From Zobellia nedashkovskayae (GTDB lineage Bacteria; Bacteroidota; Bacteroidia; Flavobacteriales; Flavobacteriaceae): a stretch of 64,000 nucleotides of DNA. The notes beneath the pieces were generated by a model, which saw only the letters and a list, made by a program, of their open reading frames with translations, was not told the origin of the DNA and searched no databases. The stretch covers positions 2,046,001 through 2,110,000 of the forward strand of contig NZ_JADDXR010000002.1 in assembly GCF_015330125.1 (NCBI RefSeq), read 5' to 3'. Of the stretch, positions 26,648-36,350 are shown one piece after another. A program made the position numbers and the translations under genes. How positions within the stretch are numbered: the first letter of the stretch is position 1; the number at the start of each line of letters is the position of its first letter.

Positions 26648-28210
26648 TTATGATATCTGTTCAATTTCTTGAAACGTTAATATATAGTGTGTACCGCTTT
26701 CGGTATTATCTTTTTCTATGTTTCCTTTTAGTTGCAATGTTAGCATGTGAATCAATTTTAGACCTAATGATTTGGTATTTCTAAAATCTATTTCATCAGA
26801 GAAACCGCTACCATTATCTCCTATGTACATTAAGAAATTTGGGTATTGTAATTTTTCAAACTTGACGGTAATTAGTCCTTCATCTATATTTTTGAATCCG
26901 TATTTTAAAGAATTTGTGATAATTTCATTCACCATGAGCCCAAGGGGCACGGAGGTATCCAGATTTAAATGAATTTCATCTGCCTCCACTTTTAAATCAA
27001 TTTTTTTATTCGTCCCTTTCATGGAAGAAATTAGGGTAGAAGCCAAGCGCCGTGCGTAGTCTCCATAGTTTATTTTACTTAAGTCTTTGGATTTATACAA
27101 CATCTCGTGAATGATGGCCATAGAGTTTATACGGTATTGGCTATATCTAAAAAGGCCTTTTATTTTATCGTCTTTTATAAAACTAGATTGTAAACTTAAG
27201 AGGCTTGTTATGACCTGTAAATTGTTTTTTACCCTATGATGTATTTCCTTTAAAAGAGTATTGCGTTCATTTAGTCTATCTCGTATAGTTTTGTTTAATG
27301 AATTTATATATTGATTTTTTTTATAGAGCGAATAAATAATACTCAGGAATAGCATAACCCCAATTGTAAGAATAACTGCAGTGCTATAGGTAGATGTTTT
27401 GTATTCTGTTAATTGATTCTGAATGGAAACAATATTAGGTTCTGTAAAGAGGGTCCAGTTTTGGTTACCTTCTAGACTTATCTTTCTTTGGTAGTAATGA
27501 GCATTGCCAAAACGGTCTTTTTTAGTAAGGTCAGTTTTAGATGGTGCGTATAGTTTTTCGTCTCCGCCACTGTAGAAAACCTCATTTTTGGAGTTTAGAA
27601 AAGTGGTTTTTTGTCCTTTGAAACTATCAAGCCAATTCTTGGCGTTTAGGTTAAGACCTACAACGCCTTGTAACACATTGTCAATATATATTGGAGTAAA
27701 AAAGCGTACGGTGGGTCTATGTGGTACCTCAACTTTGTCATGTTCAATGTTGAGATCCATATTGGAAACAAAAACATCGCCTTTGTTCAAGTGTAATGTT
27801 TTTATAAAATAATTTCTGTCTCCTTTATATTGATAAGTTTTAGCTACGGTACTGTCCTTGTTTTCCACTCGTATAACCTCCATGCCTCTTAAATCTATAT
27901 ACCTGGCTTGAAAATAATTAGGGTCGGCATTAAGGAAATAGGCTAGTTTTTTGTGAGTAATGGCTAGTGGGATGCCTGTTTTAAGGTCTAGTTCTATTAA
28001 ATCTCTAAGAAAGACTACATTTTTCTTGCTAATAGTATATAGCTCCAATAGGCGTGTTTCCGCATCTTTAAGTTTGTTCTTTTCGGTTATCTCCTCAACG
28101 AGGGTAATATTTTTATGGTAAAGTTTTATGCGTTGAACAGAGAGATTCCAAATAATCACACACGTAATCATGAAGAGTATAGTGGATGTGATTATTAGTT
28201 TTTTCCCCAT
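26648..28210 (-). CDS. Membrane sensor histidine kinase (HisKA_2 / HWE-like) with periplasmic Cache-type sensor
   Basis: 520 residues. Membrane helices at about 5-25 and 275-296 enclose a periplasmic domain of about 245 residues with the double-Cache look (a PTVRFFTPIYIDNVLQGVVGL segment near 167-185, typical of small-ligand sensors). The cytoplasmic part has the HisKA_2 dimerisation motif KEIHHRVKNNLQVI (phospho-acceptor His324 or His325) and an ATPase domain with NSLKYGFKN, GDNGSGFSDE and SLGLKLIHML. The gene is directly followed by a stand-alone receiver. The signal sensed is unknown. Confidence 0.92.
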   Translation of the reverse strand: MGKKLIITSTILFMITCVIIWNLSVQRIKLYHKNITLVEEITEKNKLKDAETRLLELYTISKKNVVFLRDLIELDLKTGIPLAITHKKLAYFLNADPNYFQARYIDLRGMEVIRVENKDSTVAKTYQYKGDRNYFIKTLHLNKGDVFVSNMDLNIEHDKVEVPHRPTVRFFTPIYIDNVLQGVVGLNLNAKNWLDSFKGQKTTFLNSKNEVFYSGGDEKLYAPSKTDLTKKDRFGNAHYYQRKISLEGNQNWTLFTEPNIVSIQNQLTEYKTSTYSTAVILTIGVMLFLSIIYSLYKKNQYINSLNKTIRDRLNERNTLLKEIHHRVKNNLQVITSLLSLQSSFIKDDKIKGLFRYSQYRINSMAIIHEMLYKSKDLSKINYGDYARRLASTLISSMKGTNKKIDLKVEADEIHLNLDTSVPLGLMVNEIITNSLKYGFKNIDEGLITVKFEKLQYPNFLMYIGDNGSGFSDEIDFRNTKSLGLKLIHMLTLQLKGNIEKDNTESGTHYILTFQEIEQIS

Positions 28211-28456
28211 TATGTATGCTGTTCTAAATAAAACCCCGATTTAAATATTTCGTAAGTCTAAAATTCTCCTTAAAGTGAAAGGATAGCTTTAAATTTAATC
28301 TAAAATCCTAGAAAGGATAGTTTAAGATATGTTAAATTTGTAGTATTATTATTACAAAAACAAATAATTCTGTAAGTTTTATTACAATAAAATATCATTG
28401 TTTGTATTCAATACACGGAAAGGGAAATAATAAAGTACTTACTTTAACGCTTGGGA

Positions 28457-30568
28457 TTACTCATCGTTAATTAAGATTTCTAGAACGAGAATGGCAGCCT
28501 CGGTAATCTTTGTACCTGGGCCAAATACAGCAATTGCGCCACTTTTAAACAAAAAAGGATAGTCTTGCTTTGGGATAACACCTCCTACTACGACCATAAT
28601 ATCATCACGACCATATTTCTTTAACTCTGAGATAACTTCGGGCACTAGCGTTTTATGGCCCCCAGCCAAAGAGGAAACTCCAAGAACGTGCACATCGTTC
28701 TCTACAGCTTGTTTAGCTACTTCTGCGGGAGTTTGGAAAAGTGGTCCTATATCAACATCAAAACCTAGATCGGCATAGCCTGTAGCAATAACTTTGGCGC
28801 CTCGGTCATGCCCGTCTTGTCCCATTTTAGCAATTAGAATACGGGGTCGTCTCCCATCTAATTCTGCAAATTGGTCTGAAAGCCTACATGCCTTCTTAAA
28901 ACTTTCGTCTTCTTTTATTTCTTTTGAATACACCCCTGAAATGGATTGAATGTTTGCTTTGTACCTGCCAAAGACAATCTCTAAGGCACTACTGATTTCT
29001 CCCAGAGTAGCCCTATGTCTTGCAGCTTCTACTGCTAAAGCTAATAAATTTTCATCTGAAGGAGATGGTTTAGCTGTGGTGTCCTTTGATGCTACCATTT
29101 TTTGATGGGCTGCATCGGTAAGTTTACTAAGAGCTTCTGCTACCTTCTTGGAATCACGATTTTGTTTTATTGTCGCTAGACGCTCCAACTGCTTTTTACG
29201 TACGGCATTATTATCTACTTCTAGGATTTGAAGGCCATCATCTTCTTCTGTCTGATATTTATTCACACCTACAACGGTATCTTGGCAGCTATCTATTCTA
29301 GCCTGTTTTTTTGCTGCCGTTTCTTCAATTCGTAATTTGGGTATACCAGCTTCTATAGCTTTGGTCATACCTCCCATTTCCTCAACTTCCTCTATAAGTT
29401 TCCATGCTTTATGAGTAAGGTTTTCTGTTAGCTTTTCCACATAAAAACTACCGGCCCAAGGGTCTACTGTTTTGGTGACTTTTGTTTCTTCTTTGAGGAA
29501 TAATTGCGTGTTTCTGGCTATCCGTGCAGAAAAGTCTGTGGGTAACGCTATGGCTTCATCTAATGCGTTTGTGTGTAAACTTTGAGTTCCACCCAGTACG
29601 GCAGAAAGTGCTTCTATGGTTGTACGTGCCACATTATTGAACGGGTCTTGTGCAGTAAGGCTCCAGCCACTAGTCTGACAATGCGTACGGAGGGACATTG
29701 ATTTCTTATTCTTTGGATTAAATTGCTTGACCAACTTGGCCCATAAAAGGCGACCAGCACGTAGTTTGGCAATTTCTGTAAAGTGATTCATGCCAATACC
29801 CCAAAAGAAAGAAAGACGTGGCGCAAAGCTATCAATATCAAGTCCGGCTTTTAAACCAGTTCTAATATATTCAAGTCCGTCTGCCAAGGTATACGCCAGT
29901 TCTAGTTCTGCCGAAGCACCCGCTTCGTGCATGTGATAACCAGATATGCTAATACTGTTGAATTTTGGCATGTGTTTACTGGTATATCTAAAAATATCGG
30001 AAATGATATCCATGGAAGGCGCAGGAGGGTAGATATAGGTGTTACGCACCATAAACTCTTTTAGAATATCATTCTGAATGGTTCCAGTCAATTCTTTAAG
30101 CGATACGTCCTGTTCTTCTGCAGCAACAATATAAAACGCCATAATAGGGAGTACCGCTCCGTTCATGGTCATAGAAACGGACATTTTATCCAGAGGAATT
30201 TCATCAAAAAGAATTTTCATGTCCTCTACAGAATCTATAGCCACACCGGCCTTGCCTACATCGCCTGGTACTCGTTCATGGTCACTATCATAACCACGGT
30301 GTGTTGGTAGGTCAAAAGCAATAGAGAGACCTTTTTGGCCTCCTTTTAAGTTTCTTCGGTAAAAAGCATTACTCTCTTCAGCAGTAGAAAACCCCGCATA
30401 TTGGCGTATGGTCCATGGGCGCTGCACATACATAGTGCTGTAAGGCCCACGTAAAAACGGAGGTATCCCAGCAGCAAAATTCAGGTGTTCTAAATCCGTT
30501 TTGCCTTGTTCGGCAATTGATTTATCTGCCGTTTTCTTAAAGGAAATATGTTGAATGTCGTTTCTCAT
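28457..30568 (-). CDS. mutB: Methylmalonyl-CoA mutase large (catalytic) subunit
   Basis: 703 residues from the ATG at 30568, 29 nt behind the small-subunit stop; the TTG at 30613 would overlap that gene. The substrate-binding barrel is recognisable ([30 protein letters not shown]), and the C-terminal cobalamin domain has the base-off motif DGHDRG (Asp585, His587, Gly590) plus GVSSLAGGH. The enzyme interconverts succinyl-CoA and (R)-methylmalonyl-CoA with adenosylcobalamin, linking propionate, branched-chain amino acids and the TCA cycle. It works as a heterodimer with the upstream gene product. Confidence 0.97.
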   Translation of the reverse strand: MRNDIQHISFKKTADKSIAEQGKTDLEHLNFAAGIPPFLRGPYSTMYVQRPWTIRQYAGFSTAEESNAFYRRNLKGGQKGLSIAFDLPTHRGYDSDHERVPGDVGKAGVAIDSVEDMKILFDEIPLDKMSVSMTMNGAVLPIMAFYIVAAEEQDVSLKELTGTIQNDILKEFMVRNTYIYPPAPSMDIISDIFRYTSKHMPKFNSISISGYHMHEAGASAELELAYTLADGLEYIRTGLKAGLDIDSFAPRLSFFWGIGMNHFTEIAKLRAGRLLWAKLVKQFNPKNKKSMSLRTHCQTSGWSLTAQDPFNNVARTTIEALSAVLGGTQSLHTNALDEAIALPTDFSARIARNTQLFLKEETKVTKTVDPWAGSFYVEKLTENLTHKAWKLIEEVEEMGGMTKAIEAGIPKLRIEETAAKKQARIDSCQDTVVGVNKYQTEEDDGLQILEVDNNAVRKKQLERLATIKQNRDSKKVAEALSKLTDAAHQKMVASKDTTAKPSPSDENLLALAVEAARHRATLGEISSALEIVFGRYKANIQSISGVYSKEIKEDESFKKACRLSDQFAELDGRRPRILIAKMGQDGHDRGAKVIATGYADLGFDVDIGPLFQTPAEVAKQAVENDVHVLGVSSLAGGHKTLVPEVISELKKYGRDDIMVVVGGVIPKQDYPFLFKSGAIAVFGPGTKITEAAILVLEILINDE

Positions 30569-30597
30569 GTAAATCTCTTTCTTGCCACTGCATGGGT

Positions 30598-31986
30598 TTA
30601 TTTCCCTTGCCAACCTTCACTTTTCAATCGTTCTTTTTCCAACGTCTCTGTTAGTCGTCTTTCTAGAATGGGCTCAATCAATGTTTTCTCTTTTCGCTGG
30701 TTCAGAAAAGGGAAGACTTCAAGCTGGTCTTTCATCATATCCTTTTCACTAGTATAGGCATTGGAGCCTACAAGAATTTCTTGAGAAGAGTTCAACTTCT
30801 CCTGTTCTTTTTCGGCACTCTCCTTTAATTTTTTATGAACGGTATGGTATTTTAATTGTTTTAGAAAACCACCGTTGGCTTCAATATCCTTAAAGAGGAG
30901 CAACCCTTTTTCCGCAAGTTGGTCCGTAATATTTTCAATATAATAAGCGCCTTCTGCAGGATTTTGCAGTTCGTCAAAATAGCTCTCCTCCTTAAGAAGC
31001 ACCAGTTGGTTTCTGGCAATACGTTCCGCAAACTCGTTATTTTTATGATAGATAAAATCATAGTTAAGGTTGCAAACGCTATTCGCTCCGCCCAATATGG
31101 CCGCCATACATTCCGTAGTAGTACGGATCATGTTCATGTTGTAATCGTAAAGCGTCTTATTTCGTTTAGAAGGTGTTGCTTCAATATGACAATCCGAAAC
31201 AATTCCGTATTCTGCCGCTAGCAGTTTCCAAAGTCTACGCAGTGCCCTGATTTTTGAAATTTCAAAGAAATAATTACTGCCTACCGCAACTTTAAAAGTA
31301 ATGGTGTCGATATTAGAACCAAAGTGATTTAGATATTCATTGGCGTGGGCTAGGGCATAGGCCAATTGCTGAACCATAGTGCCACCGGCATTCTGATAAA
31401 GTGCAGCATTTATGCTAATGATATTCTTTGGTCTTTGAGTAGTTGGTATTTGTAAAAGGGTATACAGATTTTGAAGATCCTGCCCCATGTTTATAAACCA
31501 ATTTCCTTTGGATGCCAGTTGACCAATGGGGTCTATGTGAAAGGAAATATGTTCTTTTTCAATTTGAGTGGAGTTCGCAAATCTCTCAACGTCACCAGTC
31601 AAAATACTTTCAAACTGACAATGAATAGAAGTAGAAGTATAATCAATATTTGCTAAAAGCGACTTAAAATCAACATTTACTGAAGGCAATGTAAAAAGAA
31701 TACTTTCCGCGCCTCCTTTGATGGCGTTCAGAGCACTTTTGTTGGCCAAAGAGATATCACTGACTACAATATGCTGCGTTATTCTCCAAGGCGCTAGAAC
31801 TTCTTTATGTGCAGCGGCGTGGGGTTGAATATCATCTACATGGTAAAAGGGTTTTACCTTGATGCCTTCTGGTGATTCCCAAACCAATTTTTGATTGTAA
31901 TCCGCACCTTTAAGTTCGTATTGAATGTTTTGTTTCCACTCTTTTGCGGAAACCTCTTTAAAATCGTCAAACAGTTTTTGTTTCAT
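30598..31986 (-). CDS. mutA: Methylmalonyl-CoA mutase small subunit
   Basis: 462 residues. It is homologous to the barrel domain of the large subunit but without the catalytic residues, as shown by segments such as [20 protein letters not shown] and [16 protein letters not shown], which align with matching parts of MutB. The classical actinobacterial MutA is near 620-640 residues and keeps a degenerate cobalamin domain; this protein ends before it. Short forms are usual in Flavobacteriaceae, so this is lineage-typical and not a truncation. The gene precedes mutB in one transcript. Confidence 0.92.
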   Translation of the reverse strand: MKQKLFDDFKEVSAKEWKQNIQYELKGADYNQKLVWESPEGIKVKPFYHVDDIQPHAAAHKEVLAPWRITQHIVVSDISLANKSALNAIKGGAESILFTLPSVNVDFKSLLANIDYTSTSIHCQFESILTGDVERFANSTQIEKEHISFHIDPIGQLASKGNWFINMGQDLQNLYTLLQIPTTQRPKNIISINAALYQNAGGTMVQQLAYALAHANEYLNHFGSNIDTITFKVAVGSNYFFEISKIRALRRLWKLLAAEYGIVSDCHIEATPSKRNKTLYDYNMNMIRTTTECMAAILGGANSVCNLNYDFIYHKNNEFAERIARNQLVLLKEESYFDELQNPAEGAYYIENITDQLAEKGLLLFKDIEANGGFLKQLKYHTVHKKLKESAEKEQEKLNSSQEILVGSNAYTSEKDMMKDQLEVFPFLNQRKEKTLIEPILERRLTETLEKERLKSEGWQGK

Positions 31987-32038
31987 GCCAAAGGAATAAT
32001 CCTAATGTTCATGAAAAGTACGATTTTAGAATACAATT

Positions 32039-32046
32039 CAAAAGTA
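32039..32046 (-). promoter_or_regulatory. -7 element of the mutAB promoter
   Basis: On the minus strand this reads TACTTTTG, matching TAnnTTTG, 52 nt before the mutA ATG. A TTG about 15 nt upstream is a poor -33 candidate. Confidence 0.4.
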
Positions 32047-32133
32047 TTTTATCCTATTGGACAACCATTTTAGAGGAAAGATGTTTTAGAATAAAATTAG
32101 ATAGATAAATTAAATACGGTAGAGAGAACGCTT

Positions 32134-33372
32134 CTAATTTACCTGTTCCCATATGAAACCATTGCTTTGTAGCCAAATGACATTCTCTTCAGTGGGTATT
32201 GTTGAAGTTGGATTACTATCGGTATTAGAATATCCATTGGCAATGGAAACTGAAATTGAAGATTTTTTCTTAATTATGTACATCCTTCCTGCACAGGTGG
32301 GTGCATCGGGAAGAAATATAGTTGAATTTGTTGTGATTATTACAGTGTGGTTTTTATCAGTTAAAACAATTCCATCGCCGCCGATAAATCTTATATCTGT
32401 GGCGATTGAACCATTAACCGTTAAAGTAGAACTAGGCTCATTGGTGCCAATTCCTAATTGCTGATTTTCTTCCGAGTAATATAGATTACTTACATCATCT
32501 TTAGGCTCACCAAATTCGTCTGCGAAAAATAAACTTCCTGGATCACCTACGAATAAAACATTACCATCTTGGTCAACAATGTGGTCAAAGAAGATTAAGG
32601 TTTCTTCATCATTTTCGTTTGTGTAAGTATAGGTGCCATTATCATTCCTTATTAAGTTGGTCACGGTTTCTTCACCTGTACCACTAGTTTCGAAAGAAAT
32701 AATAGTTTCTTCGCCTCCTTCATTAGTATAGGTAAAGGTGCCATTTTCGTTGTCAACCAGTGTTGATAGGGTCTCGTCGCCGGTATCTCCGCTCCCTCCA
32801 AAGGAAATAATAGTTTCTTCACCAGCCTCATTAGTGTAGGTAAAGGTGCCATTTTCATTGTCAATCAGTGTTGATAAGGTCTCGTCGTTAGTACCTCCCT
32901 CATTTTCTGGTAAAGAAAAAACTGTTTCATCACCAGCCTCATTGGTATAGGTAAAAGTACCGTCTTCATTGTCCACCAGTGTAGATAGGGTCTCATTACC
33001 AGCTAACGAAATTAAGGTCTCATTTCCAGCTTCATTAGTGTAAGTAAAGGTGCCATCTTGGTTGTCAATAAGTGTTGATAAAGTTTCGTCGCCACCATTA
33101 GAATTACATAAATTATTCCATTGCGTTCCGCTATAATAAAAGACACAATTCTCATCTGTGTTATATACCAAAGCTCCATTTAGGGGTGTTAGAGTTTGCA
33201 TATCCGAATCAGAAACGCGAGTAATAACTAAAACCTTATCTGTACTTTCCAGTTCTAATAAGGAGGTTGGGTCCATGACTTCTGAATTCTCCCCAATTTT
33301 TACTTGTCCGTAGCTGTAATAACAGCACAAGATAATAGAAATTAGAAAAGTTTTTTTAACTGTAAAATGCAT
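32134..33372 (-). CDS. Secreted surface protein with five tandem ETLSTL repeats
   Basis: 412 residues with a signal peptide (MHFTVKKTFLISIILCCYYSYG). The region to about 94 resembles the head of Bacteroidota fibre-like proteins (a LLELESTDKVLVITR motif and ALVYNTDENCVFYYSGTQW). Residues 95-263 are five tandem copies of a ~35-residue unit of the form ETLSTLxDNxxGTFTYTNEAGxET, separated by short Gly/Ser linkers; the fifth copy is the most diverged. The tail (LGIGTNEPSSTLTVNGSI onward) looks like a phage-tail-fibre or adhesin trimeric tip. No T9SS signal is seen. A role in adhesion is an inference. Function is otherwise unknown. Confidence 0.75.
   Translation of the reverse strand: MHFTVKKTFLISIILCCYYSYGQVKIGENSEVMDPTSLLELESTDKVLVITRVSDSDMQTLTPLNGALVYNTDENCVFYYSGTQWNNLCNSNGGDETLSTLIDNQDGTFTYTNEAGNETLISLAGNETLSTLVDNEDGTFTYTNEAGDETVFSLPENEGGTNDETLSTLIDNENGTFTYTNEAGEETIISFGGSGDTGDETLSTLVDNENGTFTYTNEGGEETIISFETSGTGEETVTNLIRNDNGTYTYTNENDEETLIFFDHIVDQDGNVLFVGDPGSLFFADEFGEPKDDVSNLYYSEENQQLGIGTNEPSSTLTVNGSIATDIRFIGGDGIVLTDKNHTVIITTNSTIFLPDAPTCAGRMYIIKKKSSISVSIANGYSNTDSNPTSTIPTEENVIWLQSNGFIWEQVN
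32584..33090 (-). repeat. Five tandem ~100-nt coding repeats
   Basis: The repeats encode the ETLSTL...GTFTYTNEAG units of the surrounding gene. Units 1-4 are very similar at DNA level, unit 5 is diverged, and spacer lengths differ. Confidence 0.8.
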
Positions 33373-33803
33373 TTAGGGGGCTTTTTAAAAGAAATAGTTT
33401 ATCAGTAACCTTGAAAATTAAGCTGATAAAATTAAATTATTGCAACAAATCGATGAGTATCACTATTATATCGCTCAATGTATTTAAAGTCAGTGAAATA
33501 ATTGATTTTGACTTTGTTTTTTAGAAAAAAGGATTTCACATTTCTCCAATCTATTTCTAATAAAGGGTGTATAGTTCTTCTTTTCCAATTAATTCTAAAA
33601 CTAATAATGAAAAACGCTTACCAAAATCTCTTTTTTTATTATTGATGGAAATAAAACACTAATTTTAAAATTCATTATATTGGAGTATATTTTAAGTGGT
33701 ACAACACAAAACAGATATTTTGTATGGGTTACTTTGCTTTATACCCCAGAAGATGAAAAATTCTCAAAATCATTATTAAATACGAATTTAAACACCCTTT
33801 AAG
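33373..33803. other. 431-nt divergent intergenic region
   Basis: It separates two genes that point away from each other and should hold both promoters. The best minus-strand candidate is TAATTTTC near 33410, one base off TAnnTTTG, with TTTG upstream. On the plus strand only near matches occur. No gene, hairpin or repeat is apparent. Confidence 0.4.
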
Positions 33804-34649
33804 ATGTTAAAGTGTAAAAGATTTTATTGTAGCTTTTTTTTTGGTATGTTCTTTTTTATCACATCATTTGTAATGATTAGTTGTAGTAAAGAAGATAGTC
33901 CAGCACCGGTTCCAACTGGGGAAAGTAAGCAATATTCGATTTTAAACACGAATTTATCAGATTTTTCGGGAACTGTTGATTTTATAGAAAATACCAATGG
34001 CTCTACGACAATCTCTTTACAGGTGCTAAATACAATTAAGAATATTGATAATGTCGTTAGGTTGCGAAGTAATACAGCTAACCTTGGAGGTGGGATTGCA
34101 GTAAGTTTAAATAGTTTAAATGGGGATAAAGGTATTAGTAATACTACCGTAGAAAAGTTACAGAGTGGTGAAGTTGTCAATTATGCCCAATTGGCTGAGT
34201 TTAATGGTTATTTAGCAATTGAAGGAATTAATGAAAATGCAGGCGTTCTACTTGCATATGTAGATCTTGGTCCTAATGAATTAACTGGCAAAAAAAGCAT
34301 ATATGACCTTTTGTCTCCAGATGGTGTTTTTAGTGGTCTAGTTACTGTGCAAGAACGCAAAAAAGGGACTGCATCTCTAACAGTTGGAATTCGTGAAATA
34401 GATGAGGATGTTGAGTTGCCATGTAGTCTACATATACCTCAATATAGTAATGGGGAAGAATTTATTCAACAATTATTTTCGGTCAAAAGTGATTTAAACG
34501 GATTCAGCTTTAACGAATTGAATGAAATTGATGGTAATGAAATTACTTATGATGAGTTATTGGAACTGAATGCTTTTATTGAAGTAAGCAATCAGGATGA
34601 CTCAAGCTCTTTTATTGCCAAGGCTGGTATAGGAGCTAAAACTAACTAA
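33804..34649 (+). CDS. Lipoprotein with CHRD-like repeats
   Basis: 281 residues with a long lipoprotein signal peptide ending in FVMISCSKED (lipobox Cys at about 27). Two related halves of about 100 residues follow; one has the motif NGYLAIEGINENAGVLLAYVDLG, recalling CHRD domains (the chordin-type beta domain found in bacterial secreted proteins), though the match is by eye. It should be anchored in the outer membrane. It is the first of two plus-strand genes before the exopolysaccharide operon on the other strand. Role unknown. Confidence 0.6.
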   Translation: MLKCKRFYCSFFFGMFFFITSFVMISCSKEDSPAPVPTGESKQYSILNTNLSDFSGTVDFIENTNGSTTISLQVLNTIKNIDNVVRLRSNTANLGGGIAVSLNSLNGDKGISNTTVEKLQSGEVVNYAQLAEFNGYLAIEGINENAGVLLAYVDLGPNELTGKKSIYDLLSPDGVFSGLVTVQERKKGTASLTVGIREIDEDVELPCSLHIPQYSNGEEFIQQLFSVKSDLNGFSFNELNEIDGNEITYDELLELNAFIEVSNQDDSSSFIAKAGIGAKTN

Positions 34650-34742
34650 TTTTGAAAATTACATGATTCGTGGGGTTACTAAAATATTCAACACTAACTT
34701 CTTCTTAGATAAACCTCTTCGAAATATAAAATATATATTAAA

Positions 34743-35303
34743 ATGAAATCGGTATTAAAAGTTATTTTGTTAATTACAATATTAGTCGGAGGATTATTTA
34801 TAGGATATAAATTATACCAGCGTTCTAAAATTAAGTATGCCGATTTTAAACCAAATACGCAAATGATCAAAAAGGTTGAACAAAATTTTAAGGTTTCTGT
34901 TAAGCCAGAATTTGATTATAGTTACGCGTTTATGGAATCAGGAGTTATTCAGCACCTTGATCGCGGTTATTCGTATGACTCCATACCTACTGAATTGCAA
35001 GGAGGGATTTTATTCCAAGGTATACATAAACCTGCAAAAGGCACTTCCGTAACGATAGAACTATATCAGCCTTATACCATATATTTCTTTTTTCATTCAT
35101 ATGTAGATGGAGGGTACGCTGAAATATTTAAAAATTTAGAAGGATGGAAAAAGTGTGAGGTGGCGCCAATGTATGATTTGGAAGGTGGTGACCACGGCAA
35201 AAATATGACCATGTATAAATTTAAAGGGAATCCAGGTATATATAGTATACCTGAAACTACTGCGGACCGAGCTTGTTTTAATATTGTTTTTCAAGAAATA
35301 TAG
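34743..35303 (+). CDS. Unknown protein with one N-terminal membrane anchor
   Basis: 186 residues. A membrane helix lies at about residues 5-24, followed by a basic stop-transfer segment (YQRSKIKYA), so the bulk is probably periplasmic. The remainder is a mixed alpha/beta domain with aromatic-rich strands (VTIELYQPYTIYFFFHSYVDGG) and two cysteines (near residues 140 and 180) that could form a disulfide. It is not recognised as a known family. It follows the CHRD-like lipoprotein at 93 nt on the same strand and converges with the end of the exopolysaccharide operon. Confidence 0.55.
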   Translation: MKSVLKVILLITILVGGLFIGYKLYQRSKIKYADFKPNTQMIKKVEQNFKVSVKPEFDYSYAFMESGVIQHLDRGYSYDSIPTELQGGILFQGIHKPAKGTSVTIELYQPYTIYFFFHSYVDGGYAEIFKNLEGWKKCEVAPMYDLEGGDHGKNMTMYKFKGNPGIYSIPETTADRACFNIVFQEI

Positions 35304-35323
35304 TCTATTATACGATTCTAAGT

Positions 35324-36340
35324 TTATTTAATAGTTTTAAACTTTTTTTGTATTAATTCTTTAGAAAGTGCTTTTCCAACTATGTCATGTGCTGTGTTGT
35401 TCCAATGCCCCTCTTTGCCGCTAATTTTCCAAAAGTTTGGGTCTATGTAATTTTGTCTAATAGAATCAAGTATAGGTTCTAAATCAATTATTGTTGAATT
35501 TTTAATACACTCCTGTACAACTGCTTTCTTTTTAGGTTCTAAATCAAGTAAAAAAACAATTTTTTGTTTCTTATCTATTTCTTTAATAATATCTCTGTCC
35601 AATTCGGTCAATGAAGAAGGTTGGGATTTTTGAACTTCATTTTTTTGAAAAATGTCATATAATTTTCCGAAGACGATGGGCGCGGCATTTTGTAATTGGT
35701 TTTTAACACGATACATTAAAAAGGTCAATGAGGAATGAGCCAATCCTACGCTTTCTAACGTTCGATAAATTTTATATTTTGATGAATTTTTAAAACTTGT
35801 GTTAAGAACAAATTTATCCTGTTTTTTTTCATAAAAGGGCACCATTCTGTTAAGGCCTTCAAAACTTCTTTCATTTAATAAAACTAGGTTGTAGTCAAGT
35901 TTGTAGTCGTTTTCAACTTCATTTACTAGGTATAATAGTTCTGATGTTGGTAAGGCCTCTTTTCCAAAATTGAAAACGGCAACAGATGGCTCAAGAGAGT
36001 TGTTGAGATTTTCCTCTAATTTGGTCACGAAATTGTTTCTTTCGAAAACTTGCCTAGCTGCAACAAAACTATTTCCGATTACGCCAATGTTGATGTCTTG
36101 TCTAGTATTTTTATTACATTCTTTACCATACCACCCTAAGCTGTTTGTTTTGGCAAGTCCAAAACCTTCAGTTGTAAAAAGAGAATTAGTAGTTTTATTT
36201 GCAACGTATCGTTCTCCTTTTTCTTTATCCACGGAAATGCTTGGCACTGTAATAGCAGCAGATGAAAGAAAAATTTCCATAAAAAATGAGAAAGTTATAA
36301 AGGCCAGGAAGAAAAAGATAATAGATTTAATTTTTTTCAT
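35324..36340 (-). CDS. SGNH/GDSL-like membrane-anchored protein, partner of the adjacent MBOAT
   Basis: 338 residues with one N-terminal membrane segment (about 5-27). A GDSL-like first block, NIGVIGNSFVAARQV near residue 85, and a late block, SGKEGHWNNTAHDIVGKAL with the Trp-Asn-His context near 310, are the ends of an SGNH hydrolase/transferase catalytic set. It begins 10 nt after the MBOAT gene. Pairs of this kind (as AlgI with AlgX/AlgJ) move acetyl groups across the membrane and place them on polysaccharides. It is the last gene of the operon. Confidence 0.72.
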   Translation of the reverse strand: MKKIKSIIFFFLAFITFSFFMEIFLSSAAITVPSISVDKEKGERYVANKTTNSLFTTEGFGLAKTNSLGWYGKECNKNTRQDINIGVIGNSFVAARQVFERNNFVTKLEENLNNSLEPSVAVFNFGKEALPTSELLYLVNEVENDYKLDYNLVLLNERSFEGLNRMVPFYEKKQDKFVLNTSFKNSSKYKIYRTLESVGLAHSSLTFLMYRVKNQLQNAAPIVFGKLYDIFQKNEVQKSQPSSLTELDRDIIKEIDKKQKIVFLLDLEPKKKAVVQECIKNSTIIDLEPILDSIRQNYIDPNFWKISGKEGHWNNTAHDIVGKALSKELIQKKFKTIK

Positions 36341-36350
36341 AGTGGTGTTA

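Noticed and set aside
30598..31986. MutA as a truncated gene
   Set aside because: Short small subunits of this size are usual in Flavobacteriaceae, the frame is intact and the stop is followed at once by mutB.
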